Positions 18,616 through 27,769 of a stretch of 64,000 bases of DNA are shown here, piece after piece. Under the pieces are notes generated by a model. It was given only the letters and a program-made list of their open reading frames with translations, did not search any database and was not told the origin of the DNA. A program made the position numbers and the translations under genes. The DNA comes from Hydrocarboniphaga effusa AP103 (lineage in GTDB: Bacteria > Pseudomonadota > Gammaproteobacteria > Nevskiales > Nevskiaceae), in assembly GCF_000271305.1 (NCBI RefSeq), contig NZ_AKGD01000001.1, positions 806,001-870,000 of the forward strand, given 5' to 3'. How positions within the stretch are numbered: position 1 is the stretch's first letter; each line of letters opens with the position of its first letter.

Positions 18616-19068
18616 ATGATGGAGAAACACGTCGATCCCACTGCCCCGAGCGAGACCAAGGAGATCGAGAATGGGCACGATCGCATTCATGACCCGAGCC
18701 GGTTCGATGCCCGTTTCGATCACGGCCGGGACGAGCTCGCGGCAGCTGCGCAAGCGCTCGGCGGGCCGCTGCGAACGGTCAATCGCGCCGATGCCGCCGT
18801 TCGCAAGCTCACGCCCTTGCTGCCATACGCGGTTGCCGCGGTCACCGTGATCGGCATCGCCGGCGCGCTGTTTCGTGGAAAGAAGGTCAAGCCGCTCGTA
18901 CTGATCGGCGCCGGACTCGATATCTGGCGCCTGTGGCGAGGCTTTCAGGCTTCCTCGTCGAGTCGCGAGTTTCTGGCCTTGCAAGCTACCGCCGCGAGTT
19001 CGGCCAACTCCGGCGCGCGTGCATTCAATCCCCCGCAGGATTCATTTCAAGGAGCATCCAAGACATGA
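18616..19068 (+). CDS. Membrane protein of the YqjD/YqjE operon
   Basis: 150 residues from the ATG at 18616, which has a CTGGAG site 6 bases upstream; an ATG at 18568 lacks one. The N-terminal third is acidic, then LLPYAVAAVTVIGIAGALF and VLIGAGLDIWRLWRGF form one or two membrane segments separated by a Lys-rich turn. The position corresponds to yqjK of enterics but I cannot see clear sequence similarity. Its stop overlaps the next start (ATGA). Confidence 0.6.
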   Translation: MMEKHVDPTAPSETKEIENGHDRIHDPSRFDARFDHGRDELAAAAQALGGPLRTVNRADAAVRKLTPLLPYAVAAVTVIGIAGALFRGKKVKPLVLIGAGLDIWRLWRGFQASSSSREFLALQATAASSANSGARAFNPPQDSFQGASKT

Positions 19069-19298
19069 ATTTATGGACCCTCACCAAGACCACTGCCGCG
19101 GTCGTTTCCGTCGGCATCCTGATGACGCCGGTATTGCGCCGGCTCGGTTATCTGCCGCAAGAACCCGCTCCCGCTCCCAAGCGCGTGAGCCGGGCCAAGC
19201 GCCCGGAGCCGGTGGCTGAAACTCCGGCCGAGCTGTCGGTTCCCGCAGCCCCGAGCACGAGCGAATCCAGTGCCGGGAGTCGTCGCTCGCATCACTGA
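19065..19298 (+). CDS. Small single-helix membrane protein
   Basis: 77 residues: one N-terminal hydrophobic segment (TKTTAAVVSVGILMTPVLRRLGY), then a Pro/Ala/Lys-rich tail ending in basic residues. It starts inside the stop of the previous gene (ATGA) with an AAGGAG site at 19049-19054, so it is translationally coupled. Not recognised. The operon ends at the large hairpin 25 bases downstream. Confidence 0.6.
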   Translation: MNLWTLTKTTAAVVSVGILMTPVLRRLGYLPQEPAPAPKRVSRAKRPEPVAETPAELSVPAAPSTSESSAGSRRSHH

Positions 19299-19322
19299 TT
19301 CGGCACGGATACAACGTCGCAC

Positions 19323-19370
19323 CGCTTCAATGAAAAGAGCCGCTTTCAAGCGGCTCTTTTCATTGAAGCG
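19323..19370. terminator. Bidirectional terminator with 23-bp perfect stem
   Basis: Bases 19323-19345 pair perfectly with 19348-19370 around a 2-base loop. Both flanks of the GC core (AGCCGCTT) are A/T-rich, giving an AAAA/TTTT run on either strand. It separates the small membrane-protein operon from the convergent sigma-54 activator gene and should stop both. Confidence 0.88.
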
Positions 19371-19378
19371 TCTCAAGC

Positions 19379-20743
19379 TCAGATCACGGTCACGCCGTCG
19401 AAGGCCTTGCGCTTGCGGTACAGCGTGGAGCTGTCGATCTTGAGCAGCTTGGCGGCCGCTTCGAGCGAAGTGGTGCCGGCGACGATGGCCTCGATATGCG
19501 CGCGCTCGAGCTCTTCGAGGGACACCGGGTCACCTGCGCGCAGCGCCTGTCCGGGAGATGGAGCGGCGCGGCCGAACGGCAGATGCTCGGGCGTGATCGC
19601 ATCCGATTCGCAGATGATGACCGCGCGCTCGACGGCATTGCGCAACTCGCGCAGATTGCCGGGCCAGGGATGCAGCGACAGCAGCGAAGCCGCTTCCTTG
19701 GTGAAGCGACGGGCCGGACGGTCGTAGCGAACCGCGAGCTGAAGCAGGATCTGTTCGGCGAGCGTGAGCACGTCTTCGCGACGTTCGCGCAGGGCCGGCA
19801 AGGTCAGGCTTACGACGTTGAGCCGGTAGTAGAGATCTTCGCGGAACTTGCCCTCGGCGACCATGCGCTTGAGATCCTGGTTGGTCGCCGCGATGACACG
19901 CACGTTGGCCGTCCGCGTATTCGGATCACCCACCCGCTCGTATTCGCGATCCTGCAGGAAACGCAGCAGCTTGGGCTGCATCGCCATCGGCAGATCACCG
20001 ATCTCGTCGAGGAACAAGGTGCCGCCCTCGGCGATCTGCACGCGTCCCTGGCGATTGTCGGTGGCGCCCGTGAACGCGCCACGCACGTGCCCGAAGAGTT
20101 CGCTCGCGAGCAGGTCGGCCGACAGCGAAGGGCAGCTCACCGTGGCGAAAGCCGCATTGCGACGCGGGCTCATCTCGTGCACGGCGCGCGCGAGCACGGT
20201 CTTGCCGGTGCCGCTTTCGCCGAGCACGAGCAGGGTCGCATCGGTGTCGGCGACGCGGCGCGCCATGTCGAGCGTGGCCGACAGCGAAGGATTGGAGGTG
20301 CTCAAGTCGATTTCGTTGCGCCGCCCACGCTCGCCTTCGAGCGCGAGCACGCGCTGTTCGAGACGGCGCGCTTCGACCTGCTGCGCCACCGCATGCGAAA
20401 GCTGGCTCGGATCGCAGGGCTTGACGAGATAATCGGCCGCGCCGATGCGGATCGCCGACAGCGCGGTGCCGACATCATCGGTGGCGGTGGCCATGATCAC
20501 GCGCATCCACGGTGCCCATTCGCGCAGCCGGGGCAGCAGCTCCAGGCCCGAATCACCGCCGATGTCGAGGTCGAGTACGCAGACGTCGAACACGTTGCGG
20601 CCCAGCGCGGCCTCGGCTTCGGCGGCCGAACGCGCGGTGCTCACACGGTGTCCATCGGCCTCCAGACAGCGGCGGAACAGGCGAAGGATCGATCCATCGT
20701 CGTCCACCAGCAGAACATTGGCCCCTGCGGACTCTGCACTCAT
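19379..20743 (-). CDS. Sigma-54-dependent response regulator, NtrC/AlgB type
   Basis: 454 residues: receiver domain (residues 9-125, acceptor Asp58 within VLDLD), AAA+ domain with Walker A GESGTGKT (175-182), the sigma-54 contact loop GAFTGA (222-227) and Walker B LFLDEIGD, then a Fis-type helix-turn-helix ending in SSTLYRKRKAF. It activates RNA polymerase carrying sigma-54 when phosphorylated. Sequence flavour is close to AlgB of Pseudomonas, which is paired with a KinB kinase; no kinase gene is adjacent here. Targets are unknown. Confidence 0.92.
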   Translation of the reverse strand: MSAESAGANVLLVDDDGSILRLFRRCLEADGHRVSTARSAAEAEAALGRNVFDVCVLDLDIGGDSGLELLPRLREWAPWMRVIMATATDDVGTALSAIRIGAADYLVKPCDPSQLSHAVAQQVEARRLEQRVLALEGERGRRNEIDLSTSNPSLSATLDMARRVADTDATLLVLGESGTGKTVLARAVHEMSPRRNAAFATVSCPSLSADLLASELFGHVRGAFTGATDNRQGRVQIAEGGTLFLDEIGDLPMAMQPKLLRFLQDREYERVGDPNTRTANVRVIAATNQDLKRMVAEGKFREDLYYRLNVVSLTLPALRERREDVLTLAEQILLQLAVRYDRPARRFTKEAASLLSLHPWPGNLRELRNAVERAVIICESDAITPEHLPFGRAAPSPGQALRAGDPVSLEELERAHIEAIVAGTTSLEAAAKLLKIDSSTLYRKRKAFDGVTVI

Positions 20744-21231
20744 TGCCCTGATTCTCTCTCTCGGGTTGGGCCGCGGGAGAGCGCGGCGCTTTGTAGGTCA
20801 TCCCCGCTTTCCTTGCGGTGGGCGGTCCCTCCGCCTCGTCGTTCCATCCGTGTTGGAGATCGCCTGCCGCCTTGCAGCGCGGGAATCGCCATTCCCAGCA
20901 TTCTGCACGATTCGCCTGTACCGCGGCTGTCACAAGTCCATGCCATCCGTTCGACGAACGACGTGCATTTTGCGGCCGGTGTTTTCGCAACCCGGCGAGG
21001 TGCATGGTTTTCCGGCGTGTCCTGTTTCCGAACATGCGAGTTTCAACAATCACTTAGCTGCATGACCGGCGCTGGCACGCTGCATGGATTGCGTCCCGCA
21101 CGGACTCTCCCCTGGTTACGTTCTGACCCGTGCGTGACCATCCCCCTGGGGGGCGGATTCATTCCGCCCCTTATTTTTTGGCTGCGCTTTTGCTGCGGAC
21201 TGATTGGCTTCCGCCGTGCTGCCCTGCGGAA
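20744..21231. other. 488-bp region without a convincing protein gene
   Basis: It lies between the starts of the sigma-54 activator (minus strand) and the end of a CoA-transferase gene (also minus). Reading frames here are short and unlike real genes. It contains a strong plus-strand intrinsic terminator at 21150-21179 although no plus-strand gene precedes it, which raises the possibility of a small RNA. It also contains the promoter of the activator gene. Confidence 0.5.
21150..21179 (+). terminator. Intrinsic terminator with no assigned gene
   Basis: GGGGCGGA (21150-21157) pairs with TCCGCCCC (21163-21170) around a 5-base loop and is followed by TTATTTTTT. The T tract is only on the plus strand, so it ends a plus-strand transcript. 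The nearest upstream plus-strand gene is the membrane-protein operon, already closed by the 19323 hairpin. Confidence 0.75.
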
Positions 21232-22380
21232 TCATTCCGCGCCCGATCTTTTCGCCTCGCGTTTCGGCAGCGTGTCCGGCAGTGAGGCGAGCAGCTCCGC
21301 AGTGGCTTCGCCGAGTGCGGGCGCCGCGCCGAGCGAGGGCAAGGGATCGGGACCGAAGCGCAAGCCGCTGCCGACCGCGGGCTTGCCTCCTACTTCTTCG
21401 ATGAGCTTGCGTGCCTGCACCTGCGGATCGGCAAGGACTTCGTCGAGCGCGAGCACCACCGAGGCGCAGGCGTCGATGCCTTCGAGCTGACTGCGCCACT
21501 GTGCGCGCGTACGCGATGCGAACAGCTGCGCCAGCGCCTCGCGCAAAGCCGCTCCGCGCAGCGCGGCCAGATCGGGCCGCTGCACGGCCGCGCAGAAGGT
21601 GGCGCGAAACTTGGGCTCCAGCGCGCCGAGCGCGACATGGCCTTCATCCGCGCAGGCGTAGACGCGATACCAGGGCTCGGCCCCGGTCAGCGTGTCCTCT
21701 CCTCGCGGAGCCACGGCTCCGCGGCGCAGCGCGCTCATCGCAAAGACGTTGAGCGCGAGCGAACCGTCGAGCATCGAAGCGTCGACGAAAGTGCCCTGCC
21801 CAGAGGCTCGCGCGCCGATCAGTGCCGCGAGAATGCCGACCGCGCAATGCAGCGCGCCACCGGCCAGATCGGCGATCTGCACATTCGAAAGCGACGGTGC
21901 GGCGCCGGCTTCGCCGATCTGGTCGAGCACACCGGCGTAGCCGAGATAGTTGATGTCGTGCCCGGCGCGATCGCGATAAGGCCCGTCCTGTCCATAGCCC
22001 GTGAGCGCCGCGTAGACGAGCCGCGGGTTGATCGCCTTGAGCGTGGCGTAGCCGCAGCCGAGCCGGTCCATCACGCCCGGACGAAACGACTCGAGCACCA
22101 CGTCGGCCGTCGAAACCAGGCGCGCGAAGGCATCGACGTCCTCGGCCTTGCGCAGGTCCAGCGCGATCGAGCGCTTGCCCCGGTTGACGAGCTCGAACAT
22201 GTCCGCATCGAGCGAGCGCGCGTAGTCGCCACCCTGCGGTTCCTCGACCTTGATGACCTCGGCTCCGAGCTGGGCCAGCATCAGCGAGCAGTAGGGGCCG
22301 GGCAACAGCCTCGACACGTCGACGACGCGCACGCCGGCGAGCAAGGGATTGCCCCGCGAATGTCCTGAAGTGTTGCTCAC
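21232..22380 (-). CDS. Alpha-methylacyl-CoA racemase-like CoA-transferase
   Basis: 382 residues of the CaiB/BaiF family. The start is the second of two adjacent GTG codons (22380), 6 bases after GGAGA; the first (22383) is also possible. GVRVVDVSRLLPGPYCSLMLAQLGAEVIKVE opens the protein. RAGHDINYLGYAG and QIADLAGGAL match the His and Asp positions of 2-methylacyl-CoA racemases, which interconvert R and S forms before beta-oxidation of branched or sterol side chains. It diverges from the ABC permease gene. Confidence 0.82.
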   Translation of the reverse strand: MSNTSGHSRGNPLLAGVRVVDVSRLLPGPYCSLMLAQLGAEVIKVEEPQGGDYARSLDADMFELVNRGKRSIALDLRKAEDVDAFARLVSTADVVLESFRPGVMDRLGCGYATLKAINPRLVYAALTGYGQDGPYRDRAGHDINYLGYAGVLDQIGEAGAAPSLSNVQIADLAGGALHCAVGILAALIGARASGQGTFVDASMLDGSLALNVFAMSALRRGAVAPRGEDTLTGAEPWYRVYACADEGHVALGALEPKFRATFCAAVQRPDLAALRGAALREALAQLFASRTRAQWRSQLEGIDACASVVLALDEVLADPQVQARKLIEEVGGKPAVGSGLRFGPDPLPSLGAAPALGEATAELLASLPDTLPKREAKRSGAE

Positions 22381-22474
22381 CACGCTCTCCTCGCCCGTTT
22401 TTTCGAAGGGTACACTGCGACGATCCGATGAAGACCACCCGGCCCATCCCAGCGACATCCGCAAGGAGCCACGC

Positions 22475-23290
22475 ATGAGGCTCGTCCCGCGCCGCGATGC
22501 GCGCCTTGGATCGGGGCTGTCCTGGCTGTTGCTGCTGGCGCTCATCGCGCTGTACTTCGCTGTCGCCGAACACCGTATCGCGCTGGATCCGCTCGACCGT
22601 CGCATGCCGGGCTTTTCGCAGATGCTGTCGGCAATGGCCGATGCGGCGTTCACCGCCGACGGCGAAGGTCGTTACCGGCTCTGGCACGACACCGCCGCCA
22701 GCCTCGGCAGCCTGGTTCCCGCGCTGGTCATCAGCGCGCTGATCGGGCTCGTGATCGGCATCGCCTGCGGCGCGCAGCCGCTGTTCGCCGCGAGCCTGTC
22801 GCCGGCGCTGACGGCGTTCTCGACGATTCCGGCGCTCGCCCTGCTGCCGGTGCTGCTGATCTGGCACCCGGCATCGAACCCGCAGCTACCGCTGCTGGTG
22901 CTCGGGCTGACGCCGCTGATCGCTCGCGAGATCCAGCAGCAGACCCGCGCGCTGGGCCGCGAGCAGATCGACCGCGCATTCACACTCGGGGCCAACGGCT
23001 GGACCCTGGTGACGCGCGTGATCCTGCCGCAGATGCTGCCGCGACTGCTGGTCGCGCTGCGGATACATCTGGGTGTTGCGTGGCTGCTGCTGATCGCCGG
23101 CGAAGCACTGTCGGAATCGCCCGGGCTCGGGCAGCGGCTGTTCGCACTGCGCGCCGAGGCCGCGATGGCGCTGATCCTGCCGTATCTGCTGTGGATCGCC
23201 CTGCTCGTCTACGCGGGCGATGGCCTGCTGCGAATCGCGCCGTCGCGGCTGTTTCCGTGGTTCACCCACGGAGCCAGGGCGGCGGCGTGA
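22475..23290 (+). CDS. ABC transporter permease, NitT/TauT type
   Basis: 271 residues with about six membrane helices and the permease coupling-loop region (ALGREQIDRAFTLGANGWTLVTRVILPQMLPRLL, the EAA-type loop). The sequence flavour (RLWHDTAASLGSL, FSTIPALALLPVLLIWH) resembles permeases of the taurine/nitrate group and of urea-carboxylase-linked transporters. AAGGAG at 22463-22468 supports the start. No ATPase or binding protein adjoins it; a matching ATPase gene is at 30044. Confidence 0.85.
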   Translation: MRLVPRRDARLGSGLSWLLLLALIALYFAVAEHRIALDPLDRRMPGFSQMLSAMADAAFTADGEGRYRLWHDTAASLGSLVPALVISALIGLVIGIACGAQPLFAASLSPALTAFSTIPALALLPVLLIWHPASNPQLPLLVLGLTPLIAREIQQQTRALGREQIDRAFTLGANGWTLVTRVILPQMLPRLLVALRIHLGVAWLLLIAGEALSESPGLGQRLFALRAEAAMALILPYLLWIALLVYAGDGLLRIAPSRLFPWFTHGARAAA

Positions 23291-23362
23291 TCGCTGCACG
23301 TCGATCACGCCTGAAGTCCCACGCCGCCACCCCGCAACGTCACCCGGCCGTCGTCTGGAACC

Positions 23363-26300
23363 TCAGGTCGCCCTTGCGACCGGCTGCAGCTTGGCGTGAT
23401 CGCGCGCGAGGTACAGGTACATCGCCGGCACCACGTAGAGCGTGAACAGCGTGCCGATCGTCATGCCCGAGGCGATCACCAGGCCCATCGAGAAGCGCGC
23501 CGCGGCACCGGGGCCGCTGGCCGTCAGCAGCGGCACCATCGCGATCACCAGCGCGGCCGTGGTCATCAGCACCGGACGCAGGCGGATCGACGATGCCTCT
23601 TCGATCGCCTCGCGACGCGAATAGCCCTGCTCCTGCAGCTTGTTGGCGAATTCCACGATCAGGATGCCGTGCTTGGAGATCACGCCGATCAGCGTGATCA
23701 GGCCGACCTGCGTGTAGATGTTCAGCGTCATGCCCGGGAAGTGCGAAATCTGCATGCCGTTGGTCAGCGCGAGCACGTTGATGCAGACCAGCGCACCGCA
23801 GATCGACATCGGCACCGTCACCAGCATGATCAGCGGATCGCGGAACGACTCGAACTGCGCGGCGAGCACGAGGTAGATCATGATCACTGCGAATCCGAAC
23901 ACCGCGAGCAGCGCCGAGCCCTCCTGCTTGAACTGGCGCGAGCCACCCGCGTAGTCGATCTGGAAGTTCGCCGGCATCACCTCCTTGGCGATGCTTTCGA
24001 GCAGCGCCAGCGCCTCGCCCTGCGTGATGTCCGGCCGCGGCACCGCGACGATGGTGTTCGAGTTGAGCTGCTGCGCATGCTCGATCGAACGCGGCTGGAT
24101 GCGATCGCTGATCCTCACGAGCGTGGAGATCGGCACCAGCTCGCCAGTGGCCGCACGCGTGTAATAGCCTTCGAGCTGATCCGGGTTCAGGCGGTTGCCG
24201 CGCTGAATCTGCTGGATCACCTTGTATGAGCGGTTCTGGTAGGAGAAGCGGTTGACCTCGCCGCCCGCGAGCAGCGCGGACAGATCGCTGCTGAGCTGGC
24301 TCATGTCCACGCCCATCAACGCGGCTTTTTCACGATCGATCTCGACGACGGCCTCGGGCCGGTCGATACGCAGCATCGGCGCCACGTAGAAAAATTTCTT
24401 GGCGGCCATCGCGCGTCCGATCACCTCGTCGCCGACGCGCGCGAGCGTCATCGGATCGGCGGTGGACTTGAGCACGAATTCGACCGGGTAACCCTGGCCC
24501 GGCGTCGGCAGCGGAGGCGGCACGATGGTGGCGACTCGCGTGCCGGCGATCTGGTTGAACTGAGGTCCGAGCTCCTGCAGCACCGACTGCGTCGATACCG
24601 TGCGCTCGGTCCACGGCTTGGTGACCAGGCCCATGAAACCCTGACTGGTGGTCATCGAGAACGTGAAAATGCGGTCCACCTCCGGATGAGCGAGCGCGAT
24701 CTTCTGCACCGGCTTGAAATACTGCTCCTGATATTCCTCGGTTGCGTAACCGTCGTTCTCGACGATGGCCATCGCGAAGCCCGGATCTTCTTCGGGTGCG
24801 AGTTCGGATGGCGTGGCCCTGAACAGGAAGTAACACGAAATGAACACGATGGTGCCGAAGACCAGGATCACGAACTTGGTATCGAGCGCCCCGTGCAGGC
24901 GCGCCTTGTAGGCTTGGCGCCAGCTCTCGAACTTGGCATCGAGATAAGCGGCAAGCCGGTTCGACCGCGCCCCCTCGCCGTGCGTGGGCTTGAGCAGCTT
25001 GGCGCACATCATCGGCGTCAGCGTGAGCGCGATGACGCCCGAGATCAGCACCGCACCCGCGAGCGTGAACGCGAACTCGGAGAACAGCTTGCCGGTGATG
25101 CCGCTCAGGAATCCGATCGGCGCGTAAACCGCGATCAGCGTGATCGTCATCGCGATCACCGGGCCGAGCAGTTCGCGTCCGCCCTTGATCGCCGCATCGA
25201 ACGGAGCCAGACCTTCTTCGATATGGCGATGCACGTTCTCCATCACGATGATGGCGTCGTCGACCACCATGCCGATCGCGAGCACCATCGCGAGCAGGGT
25301 GAGCAGGTTGATGGTGAACCCCATGATCAACATGATGAACAGCGCACCGACCAGCGATAGCGGCACCGTCACTGCGGGAATCAGGGAGTTCCGCATCGAA
25401 CCGAGGAACAGGAAGATCACCACGATCACGATGACCACCGCTTCGACGAGCGTCTTGATCACCTCGCTGATGGCATCGCGGATGTAGTCGGTGGAGTCGT
25501 AGCCGATCACCGCTTCGAGGCCCTTCGGCAATGCGCCGACGATGCCGGGCCACATCTTGTTGACCGCATCGGCGACGTCGAGCACGTTGGCATCGGGCCG
25601 GATGTTGATCGCCACGAACAGCGCGGGCGATCCGTTCCAGCCCGCCCCGCCTTCATAGGTCTCCGATCCGAGCACCACGTCGGCGACATCGCCCAGGCGC
25701 ACGACGGTGTCGCCGTCGGCCTTGACGATCATCTGGCGGAACTCTTCGGGCGTGCGCAGATCGGTCTGTGCGGACAGGCCGATCTTCACGTAATTGCCCT
25801 TGGTCTCGCCGACCGCCGACAGCACGTTCTGCGCACGCAGCCGCGCGTAGACCTCGCTGGCGGTGAGGTTGTACGCGGTGAGCCGGTCCGCCTTGAGCCA
25901 GACGCGCATTGCGAAGATGCGCTGGCCCTGGATCGACGCCGTCTCGATGCCCGGGATCGACACCAGCTGCGGCTGCACGATGCGTTCGATGTAGTCGGTG
26001 ATCTGACTTTTGTCGAGCGTCTCCGAGTAGAACGACAGGTACATCGCCGCCGTTCCACCGCCTTCGGCGATCTGGATGATCGGGTCTTCCGAGCCTTGGG
26101 GCAGCTGGTTGCGCAGCTTGTTGACCTTGGCCGAAATCTCGGTCATCGCCTCGTTGGGATTCTTGTCGAGGCGCAGGTTGGCGGTGATCGTCGCCAAGCT
26201 TTGCTGCGTGCTCGAGGTCAGATAGTCGATGCCCGACGCCGAGGCGATCTCGCGCTCCAGCGGCGTGGTGACGAAGCCTTCGACCAGCGCCGGATCGGCA

Positions 26301-26458
26301 CCCGGATAGGCCACCGAAACCTGGATCTGCGCGTTCTGCAGAAACGGATATTCGCGCACGGTGAGATTGAACGCGGCGCGCAGGCCCAGCAGCAGGATCA
26401 CCAGGCTGACCACCGTGGCGAGCACGGGACGCTTGATGAAGATGTCGGTGAAATGCAT
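23363..26458 (-). CDS. RND efflux transporter permease subunit (AcrB/MexF-like)
   Basis: 1031 residues, the usual size of hydrophobe/amphiphile RND pumps: a proton-driven inner-membrane trimer. The start MHFTDIFIKRPVLATVVSL is typical. Helix 4 contains GMVVDDAIIVMENV with the two Asp of the proton relay, and two large periplasmic loops and the repeated 12-helix architecture are visible. It is the last gene of tetR-tolC-MFP-RND, all minus strand. Substrates (antibiotics, solvents, bile-like compounds) cannot be read from the sequence. Confidence 0.95.
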   Translation of the reverse strand: MHFTDIFIKRPVLATVVSLVILLLGLRAAFNLTVREYPFLQNAQIQVSVAYPGADPALVEGFVTTPLEREIASASGIDYLTSSTQQSLATITANLRLDKNPNEAMTEISAKVNKLRNQLPQGSEDPIIQIAEGGGTAAMYLSFYSETLDKSQITDYIERIVQPQLVSIPGIETASIQGQRIFAMRVWLKADRLTAYNLTASEVYARLRAQNVLSAVGETKGNYVKIGLSAQTDLRTPEEFRQMIVKADGDTVVRLGDVADVVLGSETYEGGAGWNGSPALFVAINIRPDANVLDVADAVNKMWPGIVGALPKGLEAVIGYDSTDYIRDAISEVIKTLVEAVVIVIVVIFLFLGSMRNSLIPAVTVPLSLVGALFIMLIMGFTINLLTLLAMVLAIGMVVDDAIIVMENVHRHIEEGLAPFDAAIKGGRELLGPVIAMTITLIAVYAPIGFLSGITGKLFSEFAFTLAGAVLISGVIALTLTPMMCAKLLKPTHGEGARSNRLAAYLDAKFESWRQAYKARLHGALDTKFVILVFGTIVFISCYFLFRATPSELAPEEDPGFAMAIVENDGYATEEYQEQYFKPVQKIALAHPEVDRIFTFSMTTSQGFMGLVTKPWTERTVSTQSVLQELGPQFNQIAGTRVATIVPPPLPTPGQGYPVEFVLKSTADPMTLARVGDEVIGRAMAAKKFFYVAPMLRIDRPEAVVEIDREKAALMGVDMSQLSSDLSALLAGGEVNRFSYQNRSYKVIQQIQRGNRLNPDQLEGYYTRAATGELVPISTLVRISDRIQPRSIEHAQQLNSNTIVAVPRPDITQGEALALLESIAKEVMPANFQIDYAGGSRQFKQEGSALLAVFGFAVIMIYLVLAAQFESFRDPLIMLVTVPMSICGALVCINVLALTNGMQISHFPGMTLNIYTQVGLITLIGVISKHGILIVEFANKLQEQGYSRREAIEEASSIRLRPVLMTTAALVIAMVPLLTASGPGAAARFSMGLVIASGMTIGTLFTLYVVPAMYLYLARDHAKLQPVARAT

Positions 26459-26545
26459 TCGAATACCTATCGGGGCTGCGCTATCGAGTCGCAAAAGAAC
26501 AAGCCGTGTCCGGGCTGGAATCCCATCGGCGATTCCGAGCCGTGG

Positions 26546-27715
26546 TCAGCCTTCGGCCGGCTTGGGATCGAGCCTGGGCTGCGGTGCCCCTTCGTTGTTG
26601 ATGATCACGGGCTGGCCGTTGCGCAGCTTGAGCAGGCCCGAAGTCGCCACCTGCTCGCCCTCCTTGATGCCGTCGACCACCGCGACGAAATCGCCACGCG
26701 CTTCGCCGACCTTGATGAAGCGCTGCTCGACGATGAGGTCGGTCGTCGGACCGGCCGGCGCGCCCGGCATTTCCTTCGGCTTGGGCGCGTTCGGATCTTC
26801 TTTCTTCTTCAGCACCACGAACACCGAAGTGCCGTAGGAGTCGTAGCTGACCGCAGTGCGTGGCAGAACCAACAGCGAGCGGTTGCCAGGCAGCGTCAGC
26901 GTCACGCGGCCGAACTGGCCGGCGCGCAGTTTCAGATCGGGGTTCGGAAGGCGCGCGCGCAGGCCGAAGTTGCGCGTCGCCGAATCGATGCGCGGCTCCA
27001 CTGCGAGCACCTCGCCGGTGAAGCTCTGGTCCGCGTACGAATCGACGTTGACGGTCACCTTGAAGCCCGGCTGGGCCTGGCCGACGTACTGCTCGGGCAG
27101 CGTGAAATCGAGGTCGATCGGATCGAGCGACTGCAGTGTGACGATGGCGGTTCCGGCGCTCAGGTACTGGCCGACGTTGACGCGGCGAATACCCAGCAGT
27201 CCATCGAACGGCGCGCGAATCTCCTTCTGCGCGAGCACGCCGGCCTGCGACTGCACCGCCGCCCTGGCCGCATTGGCTTCGGTGGCGGCGGCGTCGTAGT
27301 CGGACTTGGAGATCGCTTCGAGCTTGAACAGCTTTTCACGGCGCACGCGATTGAGCTCCGAAAGCTCGGCCTGCGCTTTCAGGCGCTCGTACTCGCCGCG
27401 CTCGCGCGCCGAATCGAGCGTGAGCAGCGGCGTGCCTTTCTTGACCTTCTGGCCCGATTCGAAATGGATCGCGGTGACGATGCCGCCCGCTTCGGTGGTG
27501 ACGTCGGTTCCGTTGACCGGAACAAAGCTGCCGACCGCTTCGAGACGATTGTCCCAGGTCATGGTCTGCACCTTGCCGGCGCCGATGGTGGCCGGCGGGA
27601 TCGGCATGGCATCGACGAAGTCGTTCATCATTTTGTTGCCGAACCACTTCATGCCGAAGATGGCGCCGAACACGACGCCGCAGCCCACGATGACGATGAT
27701 CAAACGCTTGGTCAT
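26546..27715 (-). CDS. RND efflux periplasmic adaptor (MFP) subunit
   Basis: 389 residues with one N-terminal membrane anchor (residues 4-24), a lipoyl-like half (TTEAGGIVTAIHFESGQKVKKG), an alpha-helical hairpin rich in Ala and Glu, the second lipoyl half (KEIRAPFDGLLGIRRVNVGQYL) and beta-barrel end. It bridges the RND pump and the TolC-like channel. The tail is rich in Pro, Lys and Asp and contains an insertion KKKEDPNAPKPKEMPGAP not typical of AcrA. It lies between the outer-membrane channel and pump genes. Confidence 0.94.
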   Translation of the reverse strand: MTKRLIIVIVGCGVVFGAIFGMKWFGNKMMNDFVDAMPIPPATIGAGKVQTMTWDNRLEAVGSFVPVNGTDVTTEAGGIVTAIHFESGQKVKKGTPLLTLDSARERGEYERLKAQAELSELNRVRREKLFKLEAISKSDYDAAATEANAARAAVQSQAGVLAQKEIRAPFDGLLGIRRVNVGQYLSAGTAIVTLQSLDPIDLDFTLPEQYVGQAQPGFKVTVNVDSYADQSFTGEVLAVEPRIDSATRNFGLRARLPNPDLKLRAGQFGRVTLTLPGNRSLLVLPRTAVSYDSYGTSVFVVLKKKEDPNAPKPKEMPGAPAGPTTDLIVEQRFIKVGEARGDFVAVVDGIKEGEQVATSGLLKLRNGQPVIINNEGAPQPRLDPKPAEG

Positions 27716-27769
27716 TTCTCAGCTTTCCTTCGTTTGCTGCGTATTTCAGGGCGTCTTTGGAAGCGCCGC

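Noticed and set aside
21073..21090. A TGGCAC sequence that could be the -24 part of a sigma-54 promoter
   Set aside because: At the required distance the -12 element reads ATGG rather than TTGC, so the match fails.
19496..21490. A 664-codon plus-strand frame across the sigma-54 activator and beyond
   Set aside because: It overlaps a real response regulator and a racemase gene in antisense, and its translation is rich in Arg, His and Gly without family motifs.
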